A stretch of 64,000 bases of DNA from Chitinophaga sp. Ak27. Its GTDB lineage: Bacteria; Bacteroidota; Bacteroidia; Chitinophagales; Chitinophagaceae. The DNA is taken from NCBI RefSeq assembly GCF_012726295.1, contig NZ_JABAOB010000001.1:1302001-1366000 (forward strand), read 5' to 3'. Below the pieces are notes generated by a model. The model was not told the DNA's origin, searched no databases, and worked only from the letters and a program-made list of their open reading frames with translations. Shown here piece by piece: positions 1 through 9,234 of this stretch. Every line of letters begins with the position of its first letter. The first letter of the stretch is position 1. The translations under genes were made by a program, and so were the position numbers.

Positions 1-71
1 AAGGTGACTATGTGATGGTAAAAGTAGAAAGCTGTACCTCTGGTACCCTCCTAGGAAAAGCCATACAATAG
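1..71 (+). CDS. miaB: C-terminal fragment of MiaB (tRNA methylthiotransferase)
   Basis: The window opens inside a gene. Reading from base 3, 22 codons run to a TAG at 69-71 and end in GDYVMVKVESC...LLGKAIQ. This fits the end of the TRAM domain of MiaB, the radical-SAM enzyme that adds the 2-methylthio group to i6A37 of tRNA. Only the tail is visible, so the catalytic cysteines cannot be checked. It lies 59 bases upstream of the sigma-54-type activator on the same strand. The miaA gene, whose product makes the substrate of MiaB, is near the other end of this window. The family call rests on a short stretch and could be another TRAM-domain protein. Confidence 0.7.
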   Translation, partial: GDYVMVKVESCTSGTLLGKAIQ

Positions 72-130
72 TTGCCGGCAGATAACAATGCCGCTATAAA
101 TTTAACCATCAAACATACGAACAACCGCTT

Positions 131-1372
131 ATGGACATACAGGCTATAAAAAACAGGTTTGGCATTATTGGTAGTAGTCCCGCACTCAACTACGCATTGC
201 AGGTGGCTGTTCAGGTAGCCAATACCGACCTTACAGTGCTGATTAACGGAGAAAGTGGGGTGGGTAAGGAAGTATTTTCCCAGATCATTCATTCCCTGAG
301 TGCACGCAAACACAATCCCTTTATTGCGGTGAACTGCGGCGCTATCCCGGAAGGAACTATCGATTCAGAGCTTTTCGGCCATGAAAAAGGATCTTTTACC
401 GGTGCGGTAGACAGCCGTAAAGGTTACTTCGAAACCGTTAACGGCGGCACTATCTTCCTCGATGAAATCGGGGAAATGCCTATGGGCACTCAGGCCCGCC
501 TGTTGCGTGTATTGGAAACCGGCGAATATATCCGGGTGGGTTCCTCCAAAGTACAGAAAACAGATGTGCGCGTAGTAGCCGCTACTAACCGCGATTTGCT
601 GGAACGTACCCAACAGGGCAAATTCCGGGAAGACCTGTATTATCGTCTCAACACCGTGCCTATCCGCGTCCCCGCCCTGCGCGACCGTAAAGAAGATATT
701 CCCCTGTTATTCAGAAAATTCTCGGTAGACTTCTCCGAAAAATATAAAACACCTTCTATTCAACTGGATGAAGAAGCCCGTAATATATTGGTGAACTATC
801 CCTGGAGAGGTAATATCCGCGAACTGAAAAATATTGCAGAACAGATTTCCGTGTTATCATCCGATAAACTGGTAACTGCCAACGACCTGAAACGTTTCCT
901 GCCCGACCAGCCGGAAGTAAACCGTTTACCAATGCTGGCCGCGCCACAGCAGCAAAACAGCGATTTCGCCAGCGAAAGGGATATCCTGTATAAACTGTTC
1001 TTCGACATGAAGAAAGATGTAACTGAGGTAAAGAAAATGTTCTTCGATATCCTGCAGAATCCTAATATGGCGCATGCAGCAGAGTATCACCCAGAGAACA
1101 ACCATGTACTGCATAGTTTCCCTGCCACTACGGATCTGGGTACGCCATCAGGCAGCAACATCGCCACGGCACAACCCATTATCATCTCTGATAATAAAAT
1201 TGATCATCACGAAGAAGTAGAAGAAACATTGTCTATTGCCGATAAAGAAAAAGAACTCATTGTAAAAGCGCTGAAAAAACATAAGGGCAAACGTAAAGAT
1301 GCCGCGCTGGACCTGGGTATTTCGGAAAGAACCCTTTACCGCAAACTCAAAGAATATAACATCGCAGAATAA
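131..1372 (+). CDS. Sigma-54-dependent transcriptional activator (AAA+ and Fis-type HTH)
   Basis: Activator of RpoN-dependent promoters. The AAA+ domain starts almost at the N-terminus: Walker A GESGVGKE at residues 40-47, the sigma-54 contact loop at 87-92, and Walker B TIFLDE at 107-112. A WRGNIREL motif follows, and a Fis-type helix-turn-helix (GISERTLYRKLKEY) closes the protein. There is no N-terminal receiver, GAF or PAS domain, so activity is probably set by expression or by a partner. The contact loop reads GSFTGA instead of the usual GAFTGA. A roughly 110-residue linker of unknown role separates the two domains. It is followed after 22 bases by lptE, which suggests co-transcription. 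Confidence 0.93.
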   Translation: MDIQAIKNRFGIIGSSPALNYALQVAVQVANTDLTVLINGESGVGKEVFSQIIHSLSARKHNPFIAVNCGAIPEGTIDSELFGHEKGSFTGAVDSRKGYFETVNGGTIFLDEIGEMPMGTQARLLRVLETGEYIRVGSSKVQKTDVRVVAATNRDLLERTQQGKFREDLYYRLNTVPIRVPALRDRKEDIPLLFRKFSVDFSEKYKTPSIQLDEEARNILVNYPWRGNIRELKNIAEQISVLSSDKLVTANDLKRFLPDQPEVNRLPMLAAPQQQNSDFASERDILYKLFFDMKKDVTEVKKMFFDILQNPNMAHAAEYHPENNHVLHSFPATTDLGTPSGSNIATAQPIIISDNKIDHHEEVEETLSIADKEKELIVKALKKHKGKRKDAALDLGISERTLYRKLKEYNIAE

Positions 1373-1394
1373 ACGAATTAATATCAGCACTACA

Positions 1395-1919
1395 ATGATA
1401 AAAAGTATTAAAACATGGCTGTCAGTAGCTATGCTGGCGGTATCCACAGCAGGGTGCAGCGTGAAATATTCAGCTACCGGCGCCAGTATAGACCAGGGCG
1501 CTTCTACGGTGAACGTGCGCTTTATTGAAAACAGGGCGCCGATCAACAACCCTACCCTGAGCCAGAAACTGACCCAGAAGCTGCGCGATAAAATCACGTC
1601 ACAAACCCGCCTGACGCAGATCAACGAGAACGCACCGAAAGCCGATTACGAATTCAAAGCTACTATCACCGGTTATTCCTTCTCCAACGCGGCAGTTACC
1701 AATGTTGACCAGGCAGCTACTTCCCGTTTGAACGTGACCGTTAATGTTGTATTCATTAAACGAATAGGCGATAAAAAAGGATTTACCCAGTCATTTTCCC
1801 GCTCTGCTGAATTCAAGGCTACCCAGCTGCCCAGCACCGTGGAAAACGGACTGCTGGATGATCAGATCATCCCGGGTATCACAGATGATATCTTCAACAG
1901 GGCTTTTGCGAACTGGTAA
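1395..1919 (+). CDS. lptE: LPS-assembly lipoprotein LptE
   Basis: Predicted outer-membrane lipoprotein that plugs LptD during lipopolysaccharide insertion. The start at 1395 gives 174 residues with a clean type II signal peptide ending at AVSTAGC (Cys21). An upstream in-frame ATG at 1299 lies inside the previous gene and would hide the signal peptide. The body has the LptE-like pattern of a short beta domain (VNVRFIENRAPINNPTLSQ) and a helix rich in Gln/Lys. Bacteroidota LptE is very divergent from the E. coli protein, so the call depends on overall pattern and on the miaB / sigma-54 activator / secG neighbourhood. Confidence 0.78.
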   Translation: MIKSIKTWLSVAMLAVSTAGCSVKYSATGASIDQGASTVNVRFIENRAPINNPTLSQKLTQKLRDKITSQTRLTQINENAPKADYEFKATITGYSFSNAAVTNVDQAATSRLNVTVNVVFIKRIGDKKGFTQSFSRSAEFKATQLPSTVENGLLDDQIIPGITDDIFNRAFANW

Positions 1920-1952
1920 CGGGTAACTCATTTTTTATTACATTAGTAACCT

Positions 1953-3134
1953 ATGACGGTAAACAGGATTATATCGCATGTGTTTCTACAGCCTTCCCTG
2001 CAACAGGTAGACGAAGCTGTAATGGAGCAGCTCGTGGCAGATCACCCTTATTTTGCTGCAGGCAGGCTGTTACTGGCCAAAAAAGTATACCAGCAAACCG
2101 GCAATCTTCAGGGCGACGCCGTGAAAAAAGCGCTGTTGTATACCGACCAGCCCCATTATGTCTACCAGTTGATTACGGGTGATATGCCGGAAAACACGCT
2201 TCCGGAAGAAGATGCTACCACCTCCATCGCCGCGGAAATAGCACAAGACATTGCAGCATTACCTGTAGTAGAAGACCGTCTTGCGCCCGTAATCCCCGAA
2301 GATGCCCTGCCACAGCAGGAACCGGAGCATACGATGGCCGCTATCCACAACGGTACGGAAATCCCGGCACCGGAAGCTACTACTGCTGTCACCACCGAAA
2401 CCGTCATACCGGGAGAAAGCATTACAGCCACCATAGCTGAAGAAATAGCACAGGAAACGACCTTACCAGTAGTGGAAGACCGCATTGCACCCGTAATTCC
2501 GGAAGATGCCCTGCCACAACAGGACATTATTCACCATACACCACTTGCCGTGGCCGACTTTGAACAGGATACCCATGTGCATCCTGCAAATGCCTCCACG
2601 GTGATGCCCCCTCCTGCGCCGGTTGACCTGCCGGTAGCGGAAGAAGAAGATCCTTCTCCGGGGCCTATTAAAATATTCCCATTGGCAGTAGATACAACAG
2701 AAACGGAACTTACTTTCCAGCCTTTATACACCGACGACTATTTCGCTTATAAACGATTGAAAAATCCGGAAGAAGCAGATGAATTAAGCATACAAGGCGC
2801 CGCAGAAATGAGAAGCTTTACTTCCTGGCTGCGGCAGATGAAAGACAACTTTGTAGGTAAAACCAGCAAAGACTGGTACCAGCAACAGCTGCACCGCATT
2901 TATGAAGAAGATGAAGAACCGGAAGTGTCTGAAACCGTAGAGAAAATGGCCATGAATTCTATTGTTTTCAACAATGACATCGTTTCAGAAACCCTGGCAG
3001 AGATATGGATACGCCAGCACCAATATGGCAACGCGATTAAGATATATCAAAAATTAAGTTTGCTTAATCCCGACAAAAACGCTTATTTTGCGCAAAAGAT
3101 ATTAGAATTAAAGTCACTAACAGACAAAAAATAA
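1953..3134 (+). CDS. Pro/Glu-rich protein of unknown function with internal repeat
   Basis: A 393-residue protein with three parts. Residues 1-75 form a helical region (LVADHPYFAAGRLLLAKKVY) that resembles a TPR-like helix pair. Residues about 85-250 are low complexity, rich in Pro, Glu, Ala and Thr, and hold two near-identical 27-28 residue blocks ending VIPEDALPQQ (bases 2235-2318 and 2442-2522). The C-terminal 100 residues end in a TPR-like pair (AIKIYQKLSLLNP). No signal peptide or membrane segment is visible, so it is probably cytoplasmic. It sits 12 bases before secG and 33 bases after lptE in an apparent operon. The function is not recognised. Confidence 0.85.
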   Translation: MTVNRIISHVFLQPSLQQVDEAVMEQLVADHPYFAAGRLLLAKKVYQQTGNLQGDAVKKALLYTDQPHYVYQLITGDMPENTLPEEDATTSIAAEIAQDIAALPVVEDRLAPVIPEDALPQQEPEHTMAAIHNGTEIPAPEATTAVTTETVIPGESITATIAEEIAQETTLPVVEDRIAPVIPEDALPQQDIIHHTPLAVADFEQDTHVHPANASTVMPPPAPVDLPVAEEEDPSPGPIKIFPLAVDTTETELTFQPLYTDDYFAYKRLKNPEEADELSIQGAAEMRSFTSWLRQMKDNFVGKTSKDWYQQQLHRIYEEDEEPEVSETVEKMAMNSIVFNNDIVSETLAEIWIRQHQYGNAIKIYQKLSLLNPDKNAYFAQKILELKSLTDKK

Positions 3135-3146
3135 ACAATAATTTCT

Positions 3147-3503
3147 ATGTTGATAATTTTCGGTATCCTGATCATATTAGCCTGTGTGTTGTTAGGCTTC
3201 TTTGTGCTGATCCAGAACCCTAAAGGTGGCGGATTATCCGGCAGCTTCGGTGGTGTTGGTAATCAGGTGATTGGGGTGCGTCAGACTACTGACGTGTTGG
3301 AAAAAGGTACCTGGATCCTGGCGGTAGTGATCGCATTACTCTGCCTGACAGCTCCTTTCTTCATTGGTAAAACCAGTAAAGTACAAACAATGGCTCCCAG
3401 TGCAATAGAAAAAGCAGCTGGTGGTCAACCTGTAGTACCACAGGCTCCGGCTCAGCAACCTGCTGGCACTCCGGCTCCTGCCCCTGCTCCTGCACAGAAA
3501 TAA
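3147..3503 (+). CDS. secG: Preprotein translocase subunit SecG
   Basis: Small accessory subunit of the SecYEG channel. The 118-residue protein has two membrane segments (residues about 2-22 and 53-73) joined by the typical loop with NPKGGGLSGSFGG. A Pro/Ala/Gln-rich cytoplasmic tail of about 40 residues follows, which is longer than in E. coli SecG. It is the last gene of the apparent lptE / hypothetical / secG unit and is followed by a strong intrinsic terminator. Confidence 0.93.
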   Translation: MLIIFGILIILACVLLGFFVLIQNPKGGGLSGSFGGVGNQVIGVRQTTDVLEKGTWILAVVIALLCLTAPFFIGKTSKVQTMAPSAIEKAAGGQPVVPQAPAQQPAGTPAPAPAPAQK

Positions 3504-3527
3504 ATAACATATTGAATAATAATATTT

Positions 3528-3559
3528 AAAACCTCGCCGTTAAAAGCGAGGTTTTTTTT
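3528..3559 (+). terminator. Rho-independent terminator after secG
   Basis: A 10-bp stem AAAACCTCGC / GCGAGGTTTT with an 8-base loop is followed by a T run. Confidence 0.9.
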
Positions 3560-3635
3560 AATGGCGACTGACAGAGTATATTGAAAAACCAGCTGATAGC
3601 GCGCATTCGCCCCACTCTAATGTCCAACACTATCT

Positions 3636-4688
3636 ATGGCAAAAAAAAACAAACAACCCAGCTCAAAGTCTGTCTGGATAAGGCGAATACTGGTTATTGC
3701 CGGCTGCTTGCTGGCCGGAGCACTGGTATATATCTCCTACCGCGTATTTGGCCCCAATACCAAGGCTTTTGGCGATAGCAAATACTTCTATGTCCGTACT
3801 AACAGCACCTACGCCAATGTATTGGATGGACTGGAAGAACAAGGCATTATACGCAACCGCAACAGCTTCAATTGGGTAGCTCAACGGCTGGATTATCCTT
3901 CCCGGGTAAAGGCTGGCCGGTATAAGATTAACCGGGGAATGAGCAATTTCGATATCGCCCGCATGCTGCGCTCCGGGAAACAGTCACCCGTAGACCTGGT
4001 CATCAATAAAATACGCACTAAAGACGATTTTGTCAGGAAGATAGCCAACAACCTGGAAGCCGATTCAACCGTGTTGCGCTCCCTGATGGCCGATGCGGTA
4101 TACCTTCGTCAATTTGGCCTCGATACCAATACCGTGATGTGTGGAGTACTGCCTGATACATACGAATTTTACTGGAATACAGGCGCGGAAGCCGTCTTCA
4201 AAAAACTGGAAAAAGCCAGGATGGCTTTTTGGACAGATGATCGAAAAGAAAAAGCCTCCAAACTGGGCCTGTCTATCAATGAAGTCACCATACTGGCTTC
4301 CATAGTGGAAGAGGAATCGAATAAAAACGATGAAAAGCCCCTGATTTCCAGCGTATACCTGAACCGCTACCGTAAAGGTATGCGCCTGCAGGCCGATCCT
4401 ACCGTGAAGTTTGCCTTGCAGGACTTCGGATTGAAACGGATAAGGGAAAATCATACCCTGTTCGATTCTCCGTATAATACTTACCGTTATAGCGGATTTC
4501 CTCCCGGCCCTATCTGTACCCCTTCAGAAAAAACATTAAATGCCGTATTAAACACACCTGACACAGATTACCTGTATTTTTGCGCCAGGTCCGATTTCTC
4601 CGGTTACCATGCCTTTGCAGCCACCTACGAAGAGCACCTGGTGAATGCCAGGAAATACCAGGCAGAACTAAATAAAAGAGGATTCTAA
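3636..4688 (+). CDS. mltG: Endolytic murein transglycosylase MltG (YceG-like)
   Basis: Cleaves nascent peptidoglycan strands in the periplasm, setting chain length or termination. The 350-residue protein has a Lys-rich cytoplasmic start, one membrane anchor (residues about 12-35) and a YceG domain. The expected catalytic glutamate lies in ASIVEEES (Glu225), which matches the ASIVE motif of E. coli MltG. The conserved stretches LQADPTV and PYNTY...GFPPGPI are present further on. It is monocistronic by appearance: a terminator stands before it and a large hairpin after it. Confidence 0.95.
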   Translation: MAKKNKQPSSKSVWIRRILVIAGCLLAGALVYISYRVFGPNTKAFGDSKYFYVRTNSTYANVLDGLEEQGIIRNRNSFNWVAQRLDYPSRVKAGRYKINRGMSNFDIARMLRSGKQSPVDLVINKIRTKDDFVRKIANNLEADSTVLRSLMADAVYLRQFGLDTNTVMCGVLPDTYEFYWNTGAEAVFKKLEKARMAFWTDDRKEKASKLGLSINEVTILASIVEEESNKNDEKPLISSVYLNRYRKGMRLQADPTVKFALQDFGLKRIRENHTLFDSPYNTYRYSGFPPGPICTPSEKTLNAVLNTPDTDYLYFCARSDFSGYHAFAATYEEHLVNARKYQAELNKRGF

Positions 4689-4703
4689 CAAATACTATAT
4701 TTA

Positions 4704-4754
4704 ATTATTCCCTTATTTTAACAGCAACAAACGCCGTTGAAATAAGGGAATAAT
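4704..4754. terminator. Hairpin between mltG and the YihY-family gene
   Basis: Two 19-base arms (4704-4722 and 4736-4754) pair with one G-T wobble around a 13-base loop. The core TTATTCCCTTATT recurs in the palindrome at 51817-51892. It is likely a terminator for mltG, and its 3' arm lies 18 bases before the next start codon. Confidence 0.65.
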
Positions 4755-4772
4755 CAATTTTAAAAAATAAAC

Positions 4773-5741
4773 TTGCCGTTCAAGCCCGAAAACATCATCC
4801 TACATTCCCGCCCCTACCGCCGGCTGGTGGAAAGGACTAAAACCCTTATCCTGCCGGGATTTGAAGGGCTACCCTTGTATGATGTGCTTAAACACTTCGG
4901 ACAGGAAACCAAAAACAGGGGCCTGGGCGACCGCGCCAGGGCCATCTCTTTCAACTTTCTGCTGGCCATTCCACCCTTCTTCATCTTCCTTTTTACCCTG
5001 GTACCTTATATCCCGGTAAAAAATATAGAGCCTACCCTCTATGACCTAGCCCAGGATCTGACACCCAACTACAATACCTACATGATCGTGAGGGGAATGA
5101 TCCACGATTTTCTGTATACCCACCGTAATGGATTGCTCTCCATCGCATTCCTGATGGGTTTCTTTTATTCGTCTAACGGCGTCATGGGCATCCTCCGCTC
5201 CTTTTCCAAAATACAGGGCGCCGGTTTCCGAAAAAGAAAATGGTGGCAAAACCGGTTAATCGCCCTGCAACTTACTGCCATATTGGTACTACTGATACTA
5301 ATAACGGTAGCTCTTATAATTGCCCAGGGCACCACGCTCCGCTGGCTATTTAACCTGGTAGGCATTACCAGCGCCCCGCTAAGAAATGTGCTTGATATTG
5401 CCAGGTGGGTAGTGATTGTAATGTTATTTTACTCAGTCAACGCAGTACTTTACCGCATTGGCGCCGCTACCACGCGCAAATGGAAATTTATTACCGCCGG
5501 CGCTACCGTGGCCACAGTCTGTATGATCCTGGTGACCATCGGCTTCTCCTGGTTCGTTAACAACTTCGGTAACTACAATAAAATCTATGGATCTATCGGT
5601 ACCATCCTGGTACTCATGCTATGGATCTTCTTCAACTCGTTCTTTCTCCTCGTAGGATTTGAACTAAATGCCAGCATCCGGAGCGTGAGCGATGCAAGAC
5701 AAGATGAAAAACCCAACACTGCTCCGCTATCCACCAGATAA
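4773..5741 (+). CDS. YihY/BrkB-family inner membrane protein
   Basis: A 322-residue polytopic membrane protein of the YihY/BrkB family, once misnamed RNase BN; its function is unsettled. About six hydrophobic segments are visible, and the signature region near the first helix reads LGDRARAISFNFLLAIPPF. The C-terminus has the typical YGSIGTILVLMLWIFFNSF helix. The start used is TTG at 4773, because no ATG occurs before the first conserved helix. The real start could be a few codons away. It is probably transcribed alone, since hairpin 4704-4754 separates it from mltG. Confidence 0.88.
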   Translation: MPFKPENIILHSRPYRRLVERTKTLILPGFEGLPLYDVLKHFGQETKNRGLGDRARAISFNFLLAIPPFFIFLFTLVPYIPVKNIEPTLYDLAQDLTPNYNTYMIVRGMIHDFLYTHRNGLLSIAFLMGFFYSSNGVMGILRSFSKIQGAGFRKRKWWQNRLIALQLTAILVLLILITVALIIAQGTTLRWLFNLVGITSAPLRNVLDIARWVVIVMLFYSVNAVLYRIGAATTRKWKFITAGATVATVCMILVTIGFSWFVNNFGNYNKIYGSIGTILVLMLWIFFNSFFLLVGFELNASIRSVSDARQDEKPNTAPLSTR

Positions 5742-5880
5742 TCAATTTATTATTTTTTTTCACTTGATAATTATTTTTATTTTGTATTTTTCTTCTATAT
5801 CTTGATATGTTTATTTGACAAACACATGCAAATAACTGTCGCATTTACTATATTTAGTCCGGACCTGAAAACCATTTGTT

Positions 5881-6489
5881 ATGATGAAGGCCACCTTTTA
5901 TTTATCCTGTTGTACTGTATTACTTTCTTCATTTCAACCTGAACTGGAAACACCGTTAGAGCCGGGCGCCTTATTACCTAAATCCGAGCTCACCTGTACC
6001 GACGTGTCAGGCAAGGAAATTTCCCTGAATACAGCCAGACAGGAAAACGGGTTGCTGGTGATCTTTTGCAGCAATAACTGTCCTTATATGCAACGGAACC
6101 ACGACCGGCTGCGTGAGGTATGTACCTATGCCCGTAAAAACAATATCGGTGTGGTAATGGTCAATTCCAACGAAGCAGCCCGCAATGGCCCGGAATCCTT
6201 TGCAGCCATGAAGGAATATGCGGCCAAACAACAATTCAGCTGGTATTATGTGGTAGATAAGAAAGCAGTGCTGGCAGATGCCTTTGATGCCAACCACACT
6301 CCTGAATGCTTTTTATTCAATAAGAATAGCCGCCTGACCTATAAGGGTGGGATTGATGACAGCCCGGGGAATGCCGACGCAGTAAAAACACGGCTACTCC
6401 ATAATGCCATTAATGAAATGCTGACCGGAAAACCGGTAGCAGTAAACACTTCCCATAGCCTGGGTTGTAATATAAAGCGCAACCTATAA
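5881..6489 (+). CDS. Secreted thioredoxin-fold (AhpC/TSA-like) protein
   Basis: A 202-residue protein with a short hydrophobic signal sequence and a redoxin-type core. The expected CxxC position carries CSNNCPYM, so two cysteines are spaced by three residues. This resembles the NxCPY motif of a thioredoxin-like family in Bacteroidota and cyanobacteria. The cis-Pro region reads HTPECFLF, adding a further cysteine. It is probably a periplasmic thiol reductase or peroxidase, but the substrate is unknown. It is followed by a terminator shared with the convergent M14 peptidase gene. Confidence 0.8.
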   Translation: MMKATFYLSCCTVLLSSFQPELETPLEPGALLPKSELTCTDVSGKEISLNTARQENGLLVIFCSNNCPYMQRNHDRLREVCTYARKNNIGVVMVNSNEAARNGPESFAAMKEYAAKQQFSWYYVVDKKAVLADAFDANHTPECFLFNKNSRLTYKGGIDDSPGNADAVKTRLLHNAINEMLTGKPVAVNTSHSLGCNIKRNL

Positions 6490-6507
6490 GGTATACACAC
6501 TGTTTTG

Positions 6508-6548
6508 AAAGCAGCTGTTATGCAGGGCAGTCGCAAAACAGCTGCTTT
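6508..6548. terminator. Terminator between convergent genes
   Basis: A perfect 12-bp stem AAAGCAGCTGTT / AACAGCTGCTTT (6508-6519 and 6537-6548) is followed by T residues on the plus strand. Confidence 0.85.
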
Positions 6549-6558
6549 TTCGTTGCTT

Positions 6559-9093
6559 TTATTGTCCGACCAGGAATACGGCATTGCTGAACAACAGCTT
6601 ACCGTTTTCCCAGAAGCTTCTGAATAATGGATTATCTGCCAGGATAATCAACTGACCGCTGCCCATTTCCTTTACCCCGAATAGTAATCCATCTTTCAGC
6701 TGCGCCCGGGTATCTGCACCCACAAAACCACTGAGATAGCTGTCTTTCTTCAATACGCCTACATTCCAGCCGCCACTTTCAATGAAATCATACAAATGGG
6801 CATCCTGCTTTAGTGTATAATAGTAAGGGCCGTAGCCAAATGCCAGCGGATGAGTTGTGTCCAGTTGTACTTTATAAATAGCACCGGGAACAAATTGGCG
6901 GATGCTCTCTCTCTCCCTGTTGGCATAAGGTTTCAGGGCATCGTAGTTGCTCATGGGAATAACTTTTCTCTTGTCTTCTTTCTGTTCTTCTTCTTTTTCT
7001 TTCTTCAGTTTTATGCCCCAATCCATGCCGGCCAGTTCCACCGCAGCTCCTTCCAGGGCTATAAGTTTTCCGCCATTATTAATCCATTCTTTCAAACGCT
7101 CTGTTGCAACTTTCTCACTGAATAATTTATAACTGCCATCTGGCAAAATGATAACATCTGTCTGTTCCCAGCTCACCTCTCCTATATTCCGTGCATTCAC
7201 TACCGTTAGCGGGTAGTCCAGCTGCTGTTCAAAAAAATGCCAGATTTCCCCTGTCCCCAGTGAAGAAACGCCATCGCCGGTGAGCAACATTACGTTGGGC
7301 TTTTTGATGAACCTGATTTTATCAGAACCAAAGTCAGTTCCTTTATCTACAAAACCGCTGGATACCGCGTCCAGGGATATCTTGAAACGATTGGCCTGGG
7401 AGGTAATAAACTGGTCGAACTGGTCGCCATGGGTGGCATTACCGGAGCGGGTGATGATCAGCGTACCAGCAGAGAAGTCTTTTCCAGCAACGCTGAAAGG
7501 CGCTTCTGTAAAGCGTACTTTAATATCATGCTGTAATAAGGCAGACAGGAACTTTACATCCCGTATGCTGTTCCATTGGGCCAGGTAGGCATAAGGCTTC
7601 TGGGCTGATAACGGCGTGTTATTTCGTATAGTTGCCGTGGTTGCCGCAGGTGTGAGTGGCTGTTTTAGGGCGTAGGAAGTGAGCCCGTAAGCATAGGGCA
7701 GCGCCCAAGCAGTAATGTCGTAGGTGACAGAATCTGTCAGGTGGGATACCGGCTCAAACAGTACCCGCAGCATATTGGAGTGAGGCTGAAAGGCGCTGAT
7801 TACCAGGTCTTCTTTATCGATGGTAAAGGATTCCGTTTTGCCGGTGAAATAGTTAAATCCGCTGGCACTGCCGGTATTGGCGCCATAGCCTATTTCAATG
7901 TTATTCCGGCGCAGGAGGTCGGCCAGCGTATTCAGCTTTTCGGTATTACCATTGGCTTTCACTACGTAGGCTTTATAGCCTCCTTGCGGCGTTTTCCGGG
8001 CAGCCTGGAAATAATGGGCATATTCTGTGATGATCTTTCCAGCCTGCTGAGAAGCTACTTCGATGGTTGACATCCCTGTGGTAAAATGATGCGCAATACG
8101 ATCTGATAAGGTCAGGGTATCTCCATCTCTCTTCAGCACGGCCACACCGGCCCTTCCGCTGCCACCTTGCTCATAGGTCATGCCAATAGCCCCGTTGTAC
8201 ATAGGATAGGTATCGCCATAGCTGGGATAGAACAGGTCGAAACGCTCCCTGGTAAAGTACAACCAGCCCTGCTGATCGAAATATTTTGCATTATTGCGGC
8301 CTATCAATACCTGTATTTCGCGCTGCCAAGGCGTAATAGCGTCATGGAATGGTTCTGCTGCCGGCGCAAAATAATAAGGTGCTTCTATTTCCTGCTCATG
8401 AAAATCGACATGCAGCTGCGGCATCCATTGGTTGTATTTTGCAATCCGTTGTTGCGATTCTTTTTGTGTTTGCCAGGCCCAGTCGCGATTCAGGTCAAAA
8501 TAGTAGTGATTGGACCTTCCGCCGGGCCAGGGCTCATTATGCTCGCGGGACCAGGCGTATACATTGGGTTTTACCGCGCGGGTGGCATTATAAAAATTTA
8601 CGTACCGCTCCCGTCCATCGGGGTTCAGGCATGGGTCAATGATGACTACCGTATTTTTCAACCATTGCTGCGTTTGTGCATTGGCGTTATTCACCAGTTC
8701 ATACAGCGTTTGCATAGCCGCTTCTGTAGATACGGCTTCATTGCCGTGTACATTGTAGCTTAACCATACGATAACCGGCTCTTGGCCGTTGCTGTTGCTG
8801 CGGGCGTTGGAAAGATCAAGACTATGTTGCCGGATGTCTTCCAGGCGGCTAAAATTTTCCGGAGAGGCTACAATGGCCATCATCAGGGGCCGGCCTTCGT
8901 AAGTGGTACCGTACTGTTCCAGCTTTACATTTTTAGCGGTGGCAGCTACCTGCCTGAAATAGTCGAGTACCCGGTAATGGGGAGTAAACTGGGCTCCCAG
9001 GGGATAGCCGAGGAATTGATCTGGGGTAGGTACCTGGGCATGAGTACAAAGAAAGCCCAGCATCACGAACGTCAGTAAAACGAGTCTGCACAT
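6559..9093 (-). CDS. Secreted M14-family zinc carboxypeptidase
   Basis: An 844-residue exported metallopeptidase. A signal peptide (residues 1-20, ending HAQ) precedes an M14 catalytic domain with the zinc motif HGNE (His116, Glu119), the substrate-binding NPDGRERY region, and a later metal-ligand region HVDFHEQE (residues about 228-235). The C-terminal half, about 450 residues, is not recognised; it contains a GATase-like stretch (MLLTGDGVSSLGTGEIWHFF) and a Lys/Glu-rich insert near residue 690. It is convergent with the thioredoxin-like gene and divergent from gamma-glutamyltransferase. It probably trims peptides in the periplasm or at the surface. Confidence 0.92.
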   Translation of the reverse strand: MCRLVLLTFVMLGFLCTHAQVPTPDQFLGYPLGAQFTPHYRVLDYFRQVAATAKNVKLEQYGTTYEGRPLMMAIVASPENFSRLEDIRQHSLDLSNARSNSNGQEPVIVWLSYNVHGNEAVSTEAAMQTLYELVNNANAQTQQWLKNTVVIIDPCLNPDGRERYVNFYNATRAVKPNVYAWSREHNEPWPGGRSNHYYFDLNRDWAWQTQKESQQRIAKYNQWMPQLHVDFHEQEIEAPYYFAPAAEPFHDAITPWQREIQVLIGRNNAKYFDQQGWLYFTRERFDLFYPSYGDTYPMYNGAIGMTYEQGGSGRAGVAVLKRDGDTLTLSDRIAHHFTTGMSTIEVASQQAGKIITEYAHYFQAARKTPQGGYKAYVVKANGNTEKLNTLADLLRRNNIEIGYGANTGSASGFNYFTGKTESFTIDKEDLVISAFQPHSNMLRVLFEPVSHLTDSVTYDITAWALPYAYGLTSYALKQPLTPAATTATIRNNTPLSAQKPYAYLAQWNSIRDVKFLSALLQHDIKVRFTEAPFSVAGKDFSAGTLIITRSGNATHGDQFDQFITSQANRFKISLDAVSSGFVDKGTDFGSDKIRFIKKPNVMLLTGDGVSSLGTGEIWHFFEQQLDYPLTVVNARNIGEVSWEQTDVIILPDGSYKLFSEKVATERLKEWINNGGKLIALEGAAVELAGMDWGIKLKKEKEEEQKEDKRKVIPMSNYDALKPYANRERESIRQFVPGAIYKVQLDTTHPLAFGYGPYYYTLKQDAHLYDFIESGGWNVGVLKKDSYLSGFVGADTRAQLKDGLLFGVKEMGSGQLIILADNPLFRSFWENGKLLFSNAVFLVGQ

Positions 9094-9234
9094 AGAAAGC
9101 CTGATAATTAGATACTGTAAGGTAGGAATTGTTTTCCGGTTATGGCTGTTTGCATGAATGTTTCCCCGGTTCTCCGGATGATAAATTTTCTATAGTTCGG
9201 CGCTTATCTTAATTTAGCTTCAAACACGATACCC

